Origin: Anarhynchus alexandrinus
Lineage: Eukaryota > Chordata > Aves > Charadriiformes > Charadriidae
Assembly: GCA_008711295.1 (NCBI GenBank)
Contig: VUYV01000090.1
Location: 2,534,917 to 2,598,916 of the forward strand
DNA length: 64,000 nt
Direction: 5' to 3'
Translations under genes and position numbers: made by a program
Notes under the pieces: model-generated
Told to the model about the DNA's origin: nothing
Databases searched by the model: none
Seen by the model: the letters and a program-made list of their open reading frames with translations, nothing else
Shown here: piece by piece, positions 25,001-37,057 of the stretch
Position numbering within the stretch: the stretch's first letter is position 1
Layout of the letters: each line of letters starts with the position of its first letter

Positions 25001-25969
25001 GGCAGTAAGTCCCAGTCTGAGTATAGGTGAAGGACACACGTATTTTGTCCCCTCTTTTCCTATGGAGGTAGTTGGTGCAGTTTGGATCCTAGCCCTGGGC
25101 TGGCACAGATGTCTGACCCAACAGCTATTCCCCACCTCTCTCAAGGAAGAAGCAGCCAGCCTCGTGGAAACGCCCCACAGCCTCCATCCACTCCACAAAT
25201 CCGACAGCAGGGTCTTGCAGCACCAAAGTACACGTGCAATTTTAAGCACGTGAACTAATGAGACCTATCCGCAGCACTCTAAGTGAGATAATATAACAGT
25301 ATTTACAGCGTATCAAAAAATTCCCAACCATCTCATCAACATGCCACAACTTTGGCACAGAGACACTACAATAAGAGAGTTATTCAATCTCCAGCTGTAT
25401 TCATCCTTTAGCTGTTTTGCTCACAATTTCCACAAAACCGATAGTTTTACTAGCACATTTTTTTTCATTAGTAAACAGACTGACACCGTATCAGTCACCT
25501 ACCAGCAATCAAAGAGTAACAAGCTCCATTTCTACTGGCACAGGCCACCTTTTAACTGGCTTTGATACGAACGTCTCAGGTTATTATATGCAACAGCACA
25601 TACACAAAGCACATCTTCATTAGATCCCAAACCGTGCACCAAAGGTGCATTTAGGATCACAGCAAAAAGCGCAGCCGCTTCAGAAACAGAAGATACATTG
25701 CCACGGTAGGAAATACAATAGAGACAATGCTGAGAGAAGGAGAAAAAGAAGTTGGTAGGGTTAAATTAAAAGTTCAGTCCAAATGCTTAGCAGTGTGAAC
25801 GCAGTTGTCTGTCAGACAAAGAGCATAGTTTCCAATACTGTCAGTCATTTACCGTAGAAAACTACAAAGTTGCTTTTTGAACTGGTCAGAGCCCAGGAGA
25901 CTTCACATGAAATGAAAAGCAGAATGAAGAAATGCCAAGGAGGCAGTGAACTGTTTAAAGATCTTTCTT
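19079..25969. other. No gene recognised; microsatellites only
   Basis: Unique A+T-rich DNA. It contains a pure run of 21 A at 21573-21593 followed by GA-rich sequence, and a very A+T-rich block at about 23755-23870. A moderately G+C-rich stretch lies at 24930-25240 and a pyrimidine-rich stretch at 22730-23160. Open frames such as 20844-21098, 21017-21502 and the minus-strand 24887-25249 show no recognisable domain. Confidence 0.5.
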
Positions 25970-26007
25970 NNNNNNNNNNNNNNNNNNNNNNNNNNNNNNN
26001 NNNNNNN
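25970..26007. other. Assembly gap, 38 N
   Basis: A run of 38 N. The right flank is (GA)n, so the unresolved bases probably belong to a GA microsatellite. Any reading frame across it is meaningless. Confidence 0.98.
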
Positions 26008-26045
26008 GAGAGAGAGAAACAGAGAGATATGTTGAGAGAGATCTT
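26008..26045. repeat. GA-rich simple repeat at gap edge
   Basis: GAGAGAGAGAAACAGAGAGATATGTTGAGAGAG-type sequence borders the N gap. A second small GA tract occurs at 26577-26591. Confidence 0.85.
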
Positions 26046-29000
26046 TTATGCTAAAAAAAAAAAAAGCCAGAAAAGACATATCATTTTAAATAATTTCTTA
26101 TGTGCAAACATTACAATTGGTCTTGAGCACAAGATAATCTCCTAAGTACTGTCAAATAGAGATCATCAGTGAAAGCACTTCCCAAGTTTTATTGCAATTC
26201 CTTAAATTTTATGGAGGCAGTTAAAAGGGATGTGAAGCAAAGAAGGTATTCTCTTAGCTTTTTATGACAGGCCTCACAATTTGTTTTATTCTAAGGAAAT
26301 AGCTGTACCTATTTCCTACTGTATACAATAATGATGCCTAGGAAATAGTTACTTCAGTAAAATCAACTGTAAACCAGGATTCTTTTTATTTTATGTCTGA
26401 ATTCGTTTCCAAAGGTATTGCCAGCATTAAATCCCTGACATTTCTTGGTCATGTAGAAAATTAGTGATGGGTAGGCATATTATGCTGCTGTACCTCTAGA
26501 ATTATTACAAAAGACTTAACAGATTGAAAAAAAAAATTGTAGAAAAAAAAAATCTATTTAATCCAGAAACATATTCAGAGAGAGAGAGATCGGGTTTTGG
26601 GGAAATGATTTAAGATTTAGTCTTTCCTTTATATTTAGCTAGTCATTAGAGAGAAAAATGTTTCTGGAATATCTTTACAGAACATAAAATCAAAGCAGAG
26701 GTGAATAGCAAATCCAAACAAAAGGAGAAAGCGTTTGCTATTCAGATCTGTATCTCTGTGAGGAAGAGACACTCATTATTCCAGGATGCGTATGCCAGAT
26801 GAATGTTAATCTTTGCCTTGTTAAGATATCTGGCCAAGTTTTCTTACAGGTGCCCCAAGTAATACGATTCTAATTTGCAGACACAGCACCGTACACGGGC
26901 ATTCAGGCAAGGATTTCCAGAAGGTCAAAGAAGATGCCAACTTCTGCTGAACTTTAGCAAGAAGTGGGTGCCTAACTCATCTAGGTACCTTGGCAGATCC
27001 AGTATGGGGACACAGGCCACCCTGAATGCTGACATTTTGGTTGTATATGACAACAAAACATTTGAAAGGACATGTTTGAAAAGGTGCCTGTACAGTTCAG
27101 CATTAGCCTTTCAAAGTTTGGCCATTATTTCTTCTCCAATCATTCAACAGCTATCTATATTGTAATTAGCTATAAAAAAGGCATCAGTCTTCATGAAGGG
27201 TTTTTTTTTTTTCTTTTAGAAAGTGGAATTTGTATTTAGATAGAGCTTTTCACCTCAAAACCAGAGTAAAATTCTCAGTCATAGCAGTGATATTGATTTT
27301 TGGACACAAGAATAGAAAGAACAGCTGTACCATGCTTGATCTCTGCCATACCATCAACTCTGCCACTGGCCAGTACCACTCTGCCTAGAGCAGAGCGGGA
27401 GAAAATAAATATTTACCCACAGTACTGCCCCAGCTTCCTGCAGTTTATTGAGACAGAGGTAAGAGCTTCCTGTTAAGCAGCCCTCCTTGGATTTTCCTCC
27501 ATGAATCTGTCAACCGCTCCATAAAACCATAAAAGTTTGCAGCATTTGTGGTGATAACTTTCTTGACTGAACTACACGTTACACAAGCGTCTCTTTTTGC
27601 TGTGAAACTAACACCTTCTAATTTCATTGGAGGTCTCTTATGTTTTACACTAGAAAGGACAATGAACAGTTTCTCTACTCACCTTCTTTGTGTCAGGCTT
27701 TATGGACTTCTAGCCTGTTGTCTCTTAGTCAACTTTTCTCCAGACTAAACAATGTTAGCATACTTCTTCATATTATGGAAATTTCTCAGTGCCCGCGATT
27801 ATCTTTGTTATTCATCTTTCTAACTTTTTAAGTTATTTTACATTTTATTTGAGATGGAGGAACCAGAACTGTTTAAAGCATTCAAAACCCAAACCTAATG
27901 TGGATTTATACAGTGGTATAATAATGTTTCCTCCAAATTGTAAAGACAGCTTGCTTTCATCGTATAAAAATATAGAGATAAAGCATCACGACTTAGAATT
28001 CAGTATCTGTAAGTGGATTTAGACAATATTTTAAAATATCCTTACTGTCCTAAGGGCAATCTTATTTTCATATATATCCAAGAGAACCTACAAATCACTA
28101 CAATCCAATAACTAACAGAGATTGCCCTGCACTACTTCCTGTTTTATTCATAAGGCAGAATCACAGTCCTTCAGCTAACACCCATATGGTAGCTGCTACT
28201 AATTCTGTCAAATTATTAAGTGATGAGATAACACAAGGATCAGCACATTAGAAGAACCCAGATAAAATCAGGCAGAAGACTGTAATAACTTAACTTACTT
28301 TTTACCTGTCCAGTGCTCATGTCAAACATGGGACTGGCAGGAACAACTGCTTCTCTGTTTGAGGAAACAGAGTTAATCAAGTTGATCCAAGTTTACAAGG
28401 TCCACCAATAAATTTCCTTTGCACTGAAGCCCTGCACCAGACAGGTGGCAAAAAATATGTTAAGTTCTCTATTTGGTTCTTTCAGATATTTGCATAACAG
28501 AAACAAATGTTATATGACTGTGCTCCATAGCAGCTCCTGGCTAATGACAGAGTGGGTAATGCTCCATGCTGAGGTGGTTTGGCTGTGAAATTCCCCATGA
28601 CAACCCGATGAAAGTTGTTACATCTCCTCTATCGGGTCTGATGGCAGAAAACTATGTCTTCCTCTTTGAATGTTGTAAAAGTGCTATCAGGTTGAACGGC
28701 ATATTCCATTTCATAAGCAAAAGATGTGTAAGTGAGGTGATACACTGGAGCAGAGTGCAGCTTCTCTTCCCTGGATCCCTTCCTCGCAGCAAAGTGTCTG
28801 CTGAACTGTGTGTTGACAGGTCTCTTCAGACTGAAACGGGGACAAGACAAAGTTGTTCCCTCCTCTTTAATATCATCCTTTAGTTATGAAGCCCTCAGCA
28901 AACCACAGCAGGAATAACCAAGGGACTTCAGGCTTTACGCTGAAGGGAAAAGACAAGAGAGTTGCACTAACATACACATATAAATGTGTGAACACCATCT

Positions 29001-29545
29001 CTAACACATCCAAACTTAGGTTGTCAACTGGTCTGCAAGAAGTAACACCAGACCACGATGCTCCAGGTTGCAAGGTCAGCCAACAAATATCCTGGGAACT
29101 ACTCCTCAACACTGCAGAAAATCAAAAGGAAAATTAACTAGCATTTTTCACCTCCTGTGAGCTGTTCAAAATTGTTTTATGTAGGGACGTACATCATTCC
29201 TTCTTGTAAAGAATATCTATGGTGCCAATTTCCTACCAACACTATACAAACTGAGACAAGAAGCAAGTACCTGGAACTAGATATATATTACTTGGCTGAG
29301 CAGACTAAATGCAATAAAACTGAACTGACTCCCAAGAGTATTTTAGTTATTGTATATACCACCTTTAACCACTTCTCAGTCTTTCTTCCAAGAATTTAAT
29401 ATAAGTTCAAAGCTTTATGGGTATTAAAAAAAAAAAAGTTAAGATTAAGATTAGCAGTAGGAGAATGTTTTCTAGAAAAAAAGAACATCAGGATATATTG
29501 CAGGGTGTTCTCACTCAGATGCCTAACAAATAAGGACTTATTTTT
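26046..29545. other. No gene recognised
   Basis: Unique A+T-rich sequence with poly(A)/poly(T) tracts (about 26045-26057, 26527-26550 and 27201-27212). The open frame at 28566-28883 (105 codons) is unrecognised. Confidence 0.5.
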
Positions 29546-29801
29546 GGATAAAGCACTGCACTGGAACTGCAGATACTTACATTCAATCCGCAGCACTGCC
29601 ATCAACTTCCTGCATGACCTCAGGCTAGTCAGTAAATTACGCTTTTATTCAATTCTTGTCAGCGAGGACAATAATAGTTAATTTTTCCCACTTGTGCTTA
29701 TTTAGACAGGAAGCCATTCGAGGCAGAGGCTCTTTCTACCCTCATGTATAAAAAGCAGCTATTGCAAAAGAACCCTGATTATTTGTGCTGCTGTAATAGG
29801 A
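29546..29801 (+). mobile_element. Ancient MIR/CORE-SINE with LINE2-like tail
   Basis: The best-preserved old SINE in the window. The tRNA-derived head reads AAGCACTGCACTGGAACTGC...ATTCAATCCGCAGCACTGCC (29551-29600), which keeps a recognisable B-box region. The core follows, with ACTTCCTGCATGACCTCAGG (29605-29624) and a GGACAATAATAGTTAATTTT block. A tail then resembles the LINE2-type 3' end: TTTAGACAGGAAGCCATTCGAGG (from 29701), GCAAAAGAACCCTGATTATT and GCTGTAATA near 29800. Order and spacing agree with MIR along most of its length. Substitutions throughout indicate great age. SINEs of this kind borrow LINE2 machinery and are no longer active in birds. Confidence 0.7.
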
Positions 29802-32299
29802 GTAATTGGACATATTATTTCCTCCAGGTATTCCCCTGTTCTTAGAAAGTAAACTCCTGGATCTACAGGACGGCTATGTAGTCACCAGTAGAGGCAGGAT
29901 AAAACTGTGTATAAAAAAAAGATGCCCTGAGGTAATTGAGTATGAAGATATTTATATGCTCATGTTGTATATGACCGGAACGGGTCTTGGCAAGATATTC
30001 CAGTTCATTTAAGCACAGATTTAGCCCTGATTAACAGTCAACTTGTGTTAACAAATACCATCTATTTAATTAAGCTATTCTGTAAATTACCTGTAATAAG
30101 AACCGCTGTGGCTAAGACCACAAGATGTAGCAACAGCAGAGAAAGACTCTCTTAGAATGGCAATTATTGCATGAAGGCATGATATACAAAGGTATCACAA
30201 TTACACGGGACTTCTCCCCTCTGTTTTCTGTATAATCGCTATGCATTAAAAACAAGGCAAGTCCTAAAAATTTACCTTTTGGTTAAAGTGTAGTCCTTGC
30301 CCTATATATTTGCCCTTTTTCAAAGTATAGACAACCTATGCTCTTTTTTGATCCTAAACGAAATTTAAGAACATGTTATTCTGAATGGTAACTACTATAA
30401 AATAAACTCTTGCCAATTACACAACAGAGCAGTGAAAAGTGGTTGAAAGACTGACCTATCACTGTCTCCTGTATGTAGAAAATTAAATAAATGAGATAAA
30501 AGACTGGGAAAAAAAGGGAAAATGGATTCTTAAAACATATCAGCATGATTTTAAGTATGACTCAGCTGCCTTTACTTTTTTTTTTATTATTCTGTGGAAG
30601 GCCAATCCCTTTCAAATCTCTGAAAAGTCAGATGGTCAAGTAGTATAAAATCCTGTCATCTATATTTAGAGTGCTCAGAAAATTGCCTATATAGATGTTC
30701 TCTTGTCATCAGCACAAACATACAGGGCTCTGGAACGTATCTGCATTGTCAGTCAAAACTAAAAGAAAAAACAGAAAGGTGAAGTCAGAAAAAAAAATAA
30801 AAGATGGAATATTATTTTTAAAACTGTATATGATACAGCATCATTCAATAACGTCAATGATTTGCAAGAGGTTCATGAGCATCTGTAGCTTGATTCCTAC
30901 AGAAGAATCACACTATTTTGGCTAACACAGAGGACTGATAGGATGTCAGGGAATTGGTGTTTTTCAAGTATAGGATATATTATTGACAACTGACCTTTAC
31001 ATTTAATGATCTTCTGCAGATTCATTTCAGAAACCTAGTACAAACTATACTTGTAGAAAAATCTTGTCCTTGTGAATTATCACTAGCTGATACCACAATC
31101 TAGATCCTGAGAGTTTTGTCCCATTGCTTCATTTGCTTTTCAACTTCTGTCTGTGACCAACTCTTTCATCAGCATTTATATAACCTACAAATCGGATCTA
31201 AAAAGCATAAGATTGCACCATATTTTCCGAAACTATTCCTTAAATAACCCTTCACTAGGATATTTTATGTGATGCGTTTATGATACTATTTTAGATTGTA
31301 AGTTGTGAAGTGAACTTTAGCGTTCAAGCGCTGCTTCTGTATCCTATAAAGGGCAATGTTTGGAATACGAACAAAATTACGGTCTGTCACTACAAAATGA
31401 CATTGTGTTATCAAGTAATATCTGGCAAGATGAAGCAGTTGGATGAGGATCTAAACACTTTTGATATTCATCCAAAGTGAAGAAAATCATATCTGCTCTG
31501 ACTGGTTGAAAATTGTTTCGAGCAATTTATCAGACTATCGATGCCACAGTTAGTGTTGCAAAGTACAGACTGAGACAGTAATTTTGGTTTGGAAGACAAA
31601 CTTTAATTCCAGTATTAAGAAAACATAATATTAACACACATTGTTGTAATTCAGACAGCTGTCAAATTAGTTGTGCCATCAAATGAGCTTTGAGAGACAT
31701 TAAAGTGCCAAGATACTTTGTTAATTACTTCAATAGTAGATGATGCACCAAATATGCCTAGCAATGAAAGCATCCATTATGGAAAGCTGCAACTTGGTGT
31801 AAACTAGTGCTGTTTGTTTCATCTGAATGGCCCTCTCACTGGAAATAGCTGACGTACACAATCAGAACTTGGCATCAGAAAAGTTGCTTCAACTGTTACT
31901 TACCCAGCTGATTACAGACCTTTTTTTGGACATAGAACTATGGTATTTTATATATTTATACAAGAAAGTATAATACAATACTGTCTGGGCAAACAAGGTG
32001 CCACTACAAATGGTGACCTGATAATCAACAGAACTAAAGAATTGCCTGACTCCAAAGGATTGACAATATTAACCCTAAAACATATCCATTTTTACACTTT
32101 CCCCTAGATAGGCCATAGTTAGATACAAACAGAATTAGGTTTAAATCAGAAGATATAGTGTTACGTGCTTGGTAGGAGAAATGAACTAGGGCTCATGTGA
32201 TCATCACAATCATAGGTTATTTCACATCTCCCACATAGCTGCATTTCCTACCATCTCCTTTGGCCCTATACTAAGTTTTTCCTATTCCTGGTGCCAATG
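29802..32299. other. No gene recognised
   Basis: Unique A+T-rich sequence with a poly(T) run near 30578-30587. No repeat family or exon recognised. Confidence 0.5.
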
Positions 32300-32960
32300 A
32301 AGCAAGTTCTCTGCTTTGCTCTCCAGTTGTGCTCACTGTCCCTTCCCAGCTCGGCAAACACAGCCCCATTCCACAACTGGTTGAAACTCCATCACTTCAC
32401 TTTCAGCCTGTTTTGGGTTGCTTTGCGCTGCCTGTATCATGATTCTCACTACACCACCCTTCAAAATTTCTTTCCATTTAATGCACTTCGATGTAGCTTC
32501 AGGATTTTTTTTCACCTTTGTCATTCTCTGTGAACCCACAAACCTCTGGGCTTTTTCCTAATGGTTCTCCATACTCCTCCCATGCCCAGAATGTTATATT
32601 CCTTCCAACACGCCAAACAGCGCCATTTTGTTCTTCCTAATCCCATTGCAAATATACCTTCTACTGCTATCATCTACTCATCTAACCTGCTCTTTTCTCT
32701 CTTCACTACTTATAATAACAATCCTACCAAGAAGACTAGAAAACTAAAATACCACCTTGAAATGAACAGATTTATTCTGTTTATATTCCATCCCTTTGGT
32801 CCCACCCTCCAAAGTTGAATTTTTTACCTCTTTCTGTTCAGCTACACAGAGATGCAAAGATCAACCAGAATTCCTGTCACCACTGGTAGCTCACTTTTGA
32901 CATACAAATTCATAGTTAGACTGCAACCTCATTGAAGTAAGGATTGCTCTTTTTAAATAT
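32300..32960 (+). mobile_element. Possible LINE2-like 3' UTR relic
   Basis: The plus strand is unusually pyrimidine-rich, like the long C/T-rich 3' portion of LINE2. It ends with TTAGACTGCAACCTCATTGAAG and TAAGGATTGCTCTTTTT (about 32918-32955). That closely parallels the LINE2 end TAGACTGTAAGCTCCTTGAGGG followed by CAGGGACTGTGTCTT. Only this terminal piece is fairly convincing. The body is assigned by composition and position. No coding remnant is seen. Confidence 0.35.
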
Positions 32961-33117
32961 CTTTTGAAGGCCTTTGGGGCTCAATTCCTCTCTCCCATAC
33001 CCCAATTCTCTATCCCTGTCTAACATTATTCAGCCCTTCTCTTTTACCTGTGAGATGCCACAGCCATCAGTTACTACTATCATCTCCTTCCTCCTTCTCA
33101 GAAGCACTGAAAACATT

Positions 33118-33190
33118 GGGGGTGGGGGTGGGATTTTGGGGTTGTTTTTTTGTGTTGTTTTGGGGGGTTTGGGGTTGGGGTTTTTTTGGA
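33118..33190 (+). repeat. G/T-rich tract with G-quadruplex potential
   Basis: G runs of 3-6 are separated by T or short T-rich spacers: a GGGGGTGGGGGTGGG start, and near the end GGGGGGTTTGGGGTTGGGG. At least one canonical four-run quadruplex (loops up to 7) can be drawn at 33118-33140, and a second is possible downstream if a longer loop is allowed. The flanks are ordinary unique sequence, so this is an isolated low-complexity tract and not telomeric DNA. Confidence 0.85.
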
Positions 33191-36100
33191 AAAAATCCCT
33201 CCCCTTTAAGAGAAATTTAAGAAGTCAAAGGTGCTTGCTTAGTGGTATTATCCACCCAATAAGATGGAGGCCAAGCATTACAACACATAACAGCTGCAGT
33301 ATTTGAATTATATTTAAAAAAAAATTATTATCATGAACTGCTAAGCCATTTCTGGCCTAAAGATTCAAAAATTACATAGTCACACACACACCCCCCCTTC
33401 CCTGCCCAAAGCTGGCCAAATCTGAGAGGTTAGATTGGTCCACTGGAATCAGTTATGTAATTCAAGGCAGGTTTGGATGAGATTCTGGCCAACGTAAACA
33501 TGCAAATTTATATCAGAGTTTGAGGCTGGGTTCAATTCCATCACTAACAAACAATGAGATGATGTGAAATAGATCAAAAATCCTCTTGCACTGAGTGAGC
33601 TGTTCTCATTCTCTTGTTTTTCCCTTTCACATCTCACAAATTAACAGCTACAGAGATAATGATATAAACATACAAAGGAAAAACAAATAGAACACAGTCA
33701 GTACACAGAGAAGTGTACTGGACCCAGTGTCTCCTATTTTTGAGTTACACTTTCAAGTTTGACATCTTACAATATTCCACCAGTGCATTCTTTTATCTCA
33801 CAAATGGAGCGAGAATCAGTTCTTCCATGTTTGAATCAATTTCTTAGAAATTCTTTTAGAGCATTAATTACAACATACTATTTTTTCTTCAGATTAGCCC
33901 ACAATATCTTTTAATTTTTATTAAGGTGAAACAGTACCAAATAAACTTTATTCAACCTGAAAGTCAACTGAGTTCCATCAAGCCTGATGATCATGAGATC
34001 TATAACCTTTACCTGTTCTAGTCTCAATTTCTGATCTATAAAATAATGTCTTAATGAATTCTTATTGATTGCTAACAATGCTTTTTCTTTTTTAAAGAAG
34101 TTTATTTTCAGTATGCCTTTAATGGTAGTGCTCACATGCACTACAAGGACATGGAGCACTCCAAAATCCCCAATTGCTTTTTTCTTTCTAGGCCAGTGCT
34201 ATAGTGATGTTCTCCAGAAAAGCTGAGGAGTGTTTTGAAAGAGAAAGTTTTTCTCTGTTGTTCAGGCTTTGATTTTTGACGGCTCAGTAGAATCACTGAT
34301 ATGCCTCCTTTCACTTATGTTTTGAGGAGCTGAACATCAGAGTTCAGAGTCCAAGCGCAGAAGATTAACACAGACTATTTCTATTGAACTCTTTCTGTAG
34401 GCACCGGGCACAGAAGCACAGCTGGATGTTTTGTTCTCAACAGTTTTCAGAGCTTGTTTATAGGCACGTGTCTATAAACGTATTTCAAAATATCTAACGC
34501 TTTCAGGTGTTTTACAAACCCCACTTTTCATGGGGGACTATCCTTTTTGGTTTTCCTGCAAAATGAAAAAAGCCCCCAAATAATATTTTCTTTATACATA
34601 TATATGTATGTATAAGTCCTTACTGCAAGAGGACAACAGGGTCTTGCATGAGAATTTAGTTGAAGTTAATCTTCAGTCCTATACCCCAGCTCTCTAATTG
34701 TCCTATCCGCTATGCATCACTACATAAAGGAATGCTAAGGGACAACTGATGAACCATTGCCAGATCTAGACGACCTGGTAATGCAAGTATTTTGTTCTCT
34801 TTGTAGAGGGTGCAGGAGTGACTTCACTTACTGAATTGGAGAAAATCTATAGAGCCTCGCCTCAAACTAGAGCAGGGAATTTATTTTTTCCTCTTCTGCC
34901 CACTGTTTGGCCTGATACTCAACATTGGACTTGACCCAGACCTTCAAAATAGACAACTGCTTTCAGCAACAAAGAACGCTCTAGGTTCAGAGCGGATTAT
35001 AGACTAGCAATCAGAGATCAAAAGGAAGCCGCCAATAAAATAACTTAATACTCTGTGCTACTTTCCAGTTTAAATCTGCAGCCCAATACAGTTAATTTAT
35101 CAGAGCATGCAGGGTTGTGACAGATGAGGCAAAATGCCATCAACTACAGACTTTGTAGACAGACTCATAGCTAGGAATCCTTCGAAAAATAATGTCTGAG
35201 AAGCAGCAGAACAATCACGCAATGGAATTGGATTTCTCTGCATAGGAGAGATGTTGAAGAAAAGTAGCACAGGAGAAACCGTGTACTTTGCATAACAAAG
35301 TCCCATTCTTCCCCTATAGTAAGGATGCCAGTCAAAGCTCAATCACCAACGACACATGGTGAGTCAAGTGTACGACTTTATTTCTTATGTAAATAAAGGT
35401 ACTATAGATAAGAAATGGAAAGCTACAGATACATATACCACAGGATATCTCCTCTCATCAAAATCATTAGAGGGAAACAAAGATGTATTAGCAAAATAAG
35501 ACATGAGAGGAATCACTATCAGTTCGTAAAACCTCCCCCCCACCTCCAGCACCCACAAGGATCCAGGGCAGGCAGGAATTTGTGGAAGTCAGTGAAACAG
35601 AAGAACTGTGGTGTAGTTTTCAACGCTCCAGTCCTATCATGCGGGCAACGCTTTACAATCCTGCTACCTTCTTGAGTACAGCCAATCTCCTGCCAAGAGA
35701 GATCCAACGATAAGGCCAGGACCTCTGCCTGAATACGATAAAGAACAACAGGAAAAGTTTTATCCTGTAGTCTGAGATAGTTCATCCAGGGGAAATATCC
35801 ATTGTTCTCACTGATAACGAGGAATTGGTTCTCTCCCAGTCCCTCAGACTGAATGAACTTGTTCCCTCTGAAACAAATTCTGAGAAGAGTTCACTTCAGG
35901 AGTTACTCTGCATATATAATACTGACAGGTCCATCCTCTCATGTCATATTAAGGACATGCAACACAAGTTCTTTGTGCCACATTACAAATTTAGAACTGC
36001 AATGGGCTCTAACACAGCCCTTATCCTATTTCATGGGATCTGAACTGGGGGAGGGGGAATAAAAATATCAGGATGTCTCCTGGAATCCAGAATAGACTGA

Positions 36101-36876
36101 GGCCAAGTGTCTGGCAGGATGGGCTAACCCTGAGGGAAGCATACTCAGTACTCTGTACAATATGGCAGGCTTTCTAAAATGCTGAAGGAAGACAGGGCAG
36201 CGCTTCCCACATTTTTGGAAAAGTCTCAGCACATACACGTGATTCCCTGAAAGGCCAGGGCAGACTGTGCTGTCTAGGCCACCGCCTGTTCCTGCCAAAG
36301 CCTCTCAGCACTCACGTAACTCATAATGTATCAGTACTCCAGGTAGCATCGGGTTGTAACACAGAAACAGGATTTAGGAAGCAGAAAGACTACCTGGATG
36401 ATCCCCACTGTCGTTCTACATCTCTGCAAGGTCAGGCAAGCACAGTACGACCTAGAGACATTAACTTTGTGCCAGCTGTTCTCTTATTCCAGGAAAATAA
36501 TCTTGCTTTAATCTTATTTGCAAGAGTCTGATAAAAGAGAACCATTTATCATCCACTTTAAATGAATAAATCTCATTTAAAAATCATTGTGATGCAGCTT
36601 ATATGTGATCTATATTGTTAACTTATCACTGCGAAAGCTGACAGGCCTAAAATTAGATCGCCCAGCTGCATATGGATACGGGAAAGTAAGATTGAACACC
36701 ACACTGTCCCTCTGCTCTATGGTGGTGAGGAAGAGTGAAGCGAGAAACGAGTACAGCAGAGAGCAGGATCCTTGTGTACTTCAGTCCTTTGAAAGGTGTT
36801 TCAGGGCCCTCCTGAAACACAAGGAACAGATGCTGTGGAAAACAAAAGATCACTGAAGAAGTCAGTGTATGTTTGG
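33191..36876. other. No gene recognised
   Basis: Unique sequence with a short CA/C tract (33381-33398) and a TATA/TGTA tract (34597-34614). The facing frames at 35415-35675 and 35519-35785 are unrecognised. Confidence 0.5.
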
Positions 36877-36900
36877 AGGGGGTGGTGGTGGTGGCGACGG
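36877..36900 (+). repeat. (GGT)n microsatellite
   Basis: GGAGGGGGTGGTGGTGGTGG followed by CGACGG. Short and slightly imperfect. It lies about 100 bases upstream of the G/T tract at 37000. Confidence 0.85.
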
Positions 36901-36999
36901 TTCATCATCTGAGAAGCTAAATTGTTGCCTGTATTATAGCATCGTTTCATTTGTGTACACAGCTCATTCACTTTTTTGAAACTATGAGATAAAAGTTTG

Positions 37000-37057
37000 T
37001 GGGGTTTTTTTGGTTGGGGGTGGGTGTTTGGTGTTGGGGGTTTTTTGGTTTTNGGAC
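37000..37057 (+). repeat. G/T-rich tract containing one N
   Basis: GGGG, GGGGG, GGG and GGGGG runs are separated by T-rich spacers, much like the tract at 33118-33190. An unresolved base sits at 37053, which suggests poor read quality across the tract. Quadruplex formation is possible only with loops longer than seven. Confidence 0.85.

Noticed and set aside
24887..25265. Minus-strand 120-codon frame and an LTR-like layout (AATAAA near a GGGGCTGCCC block)
   Set aside because: No matching second LTR, no internal retroviral remnant, no clear TG...CA ends with a target duplication. The protein is unrecognised.
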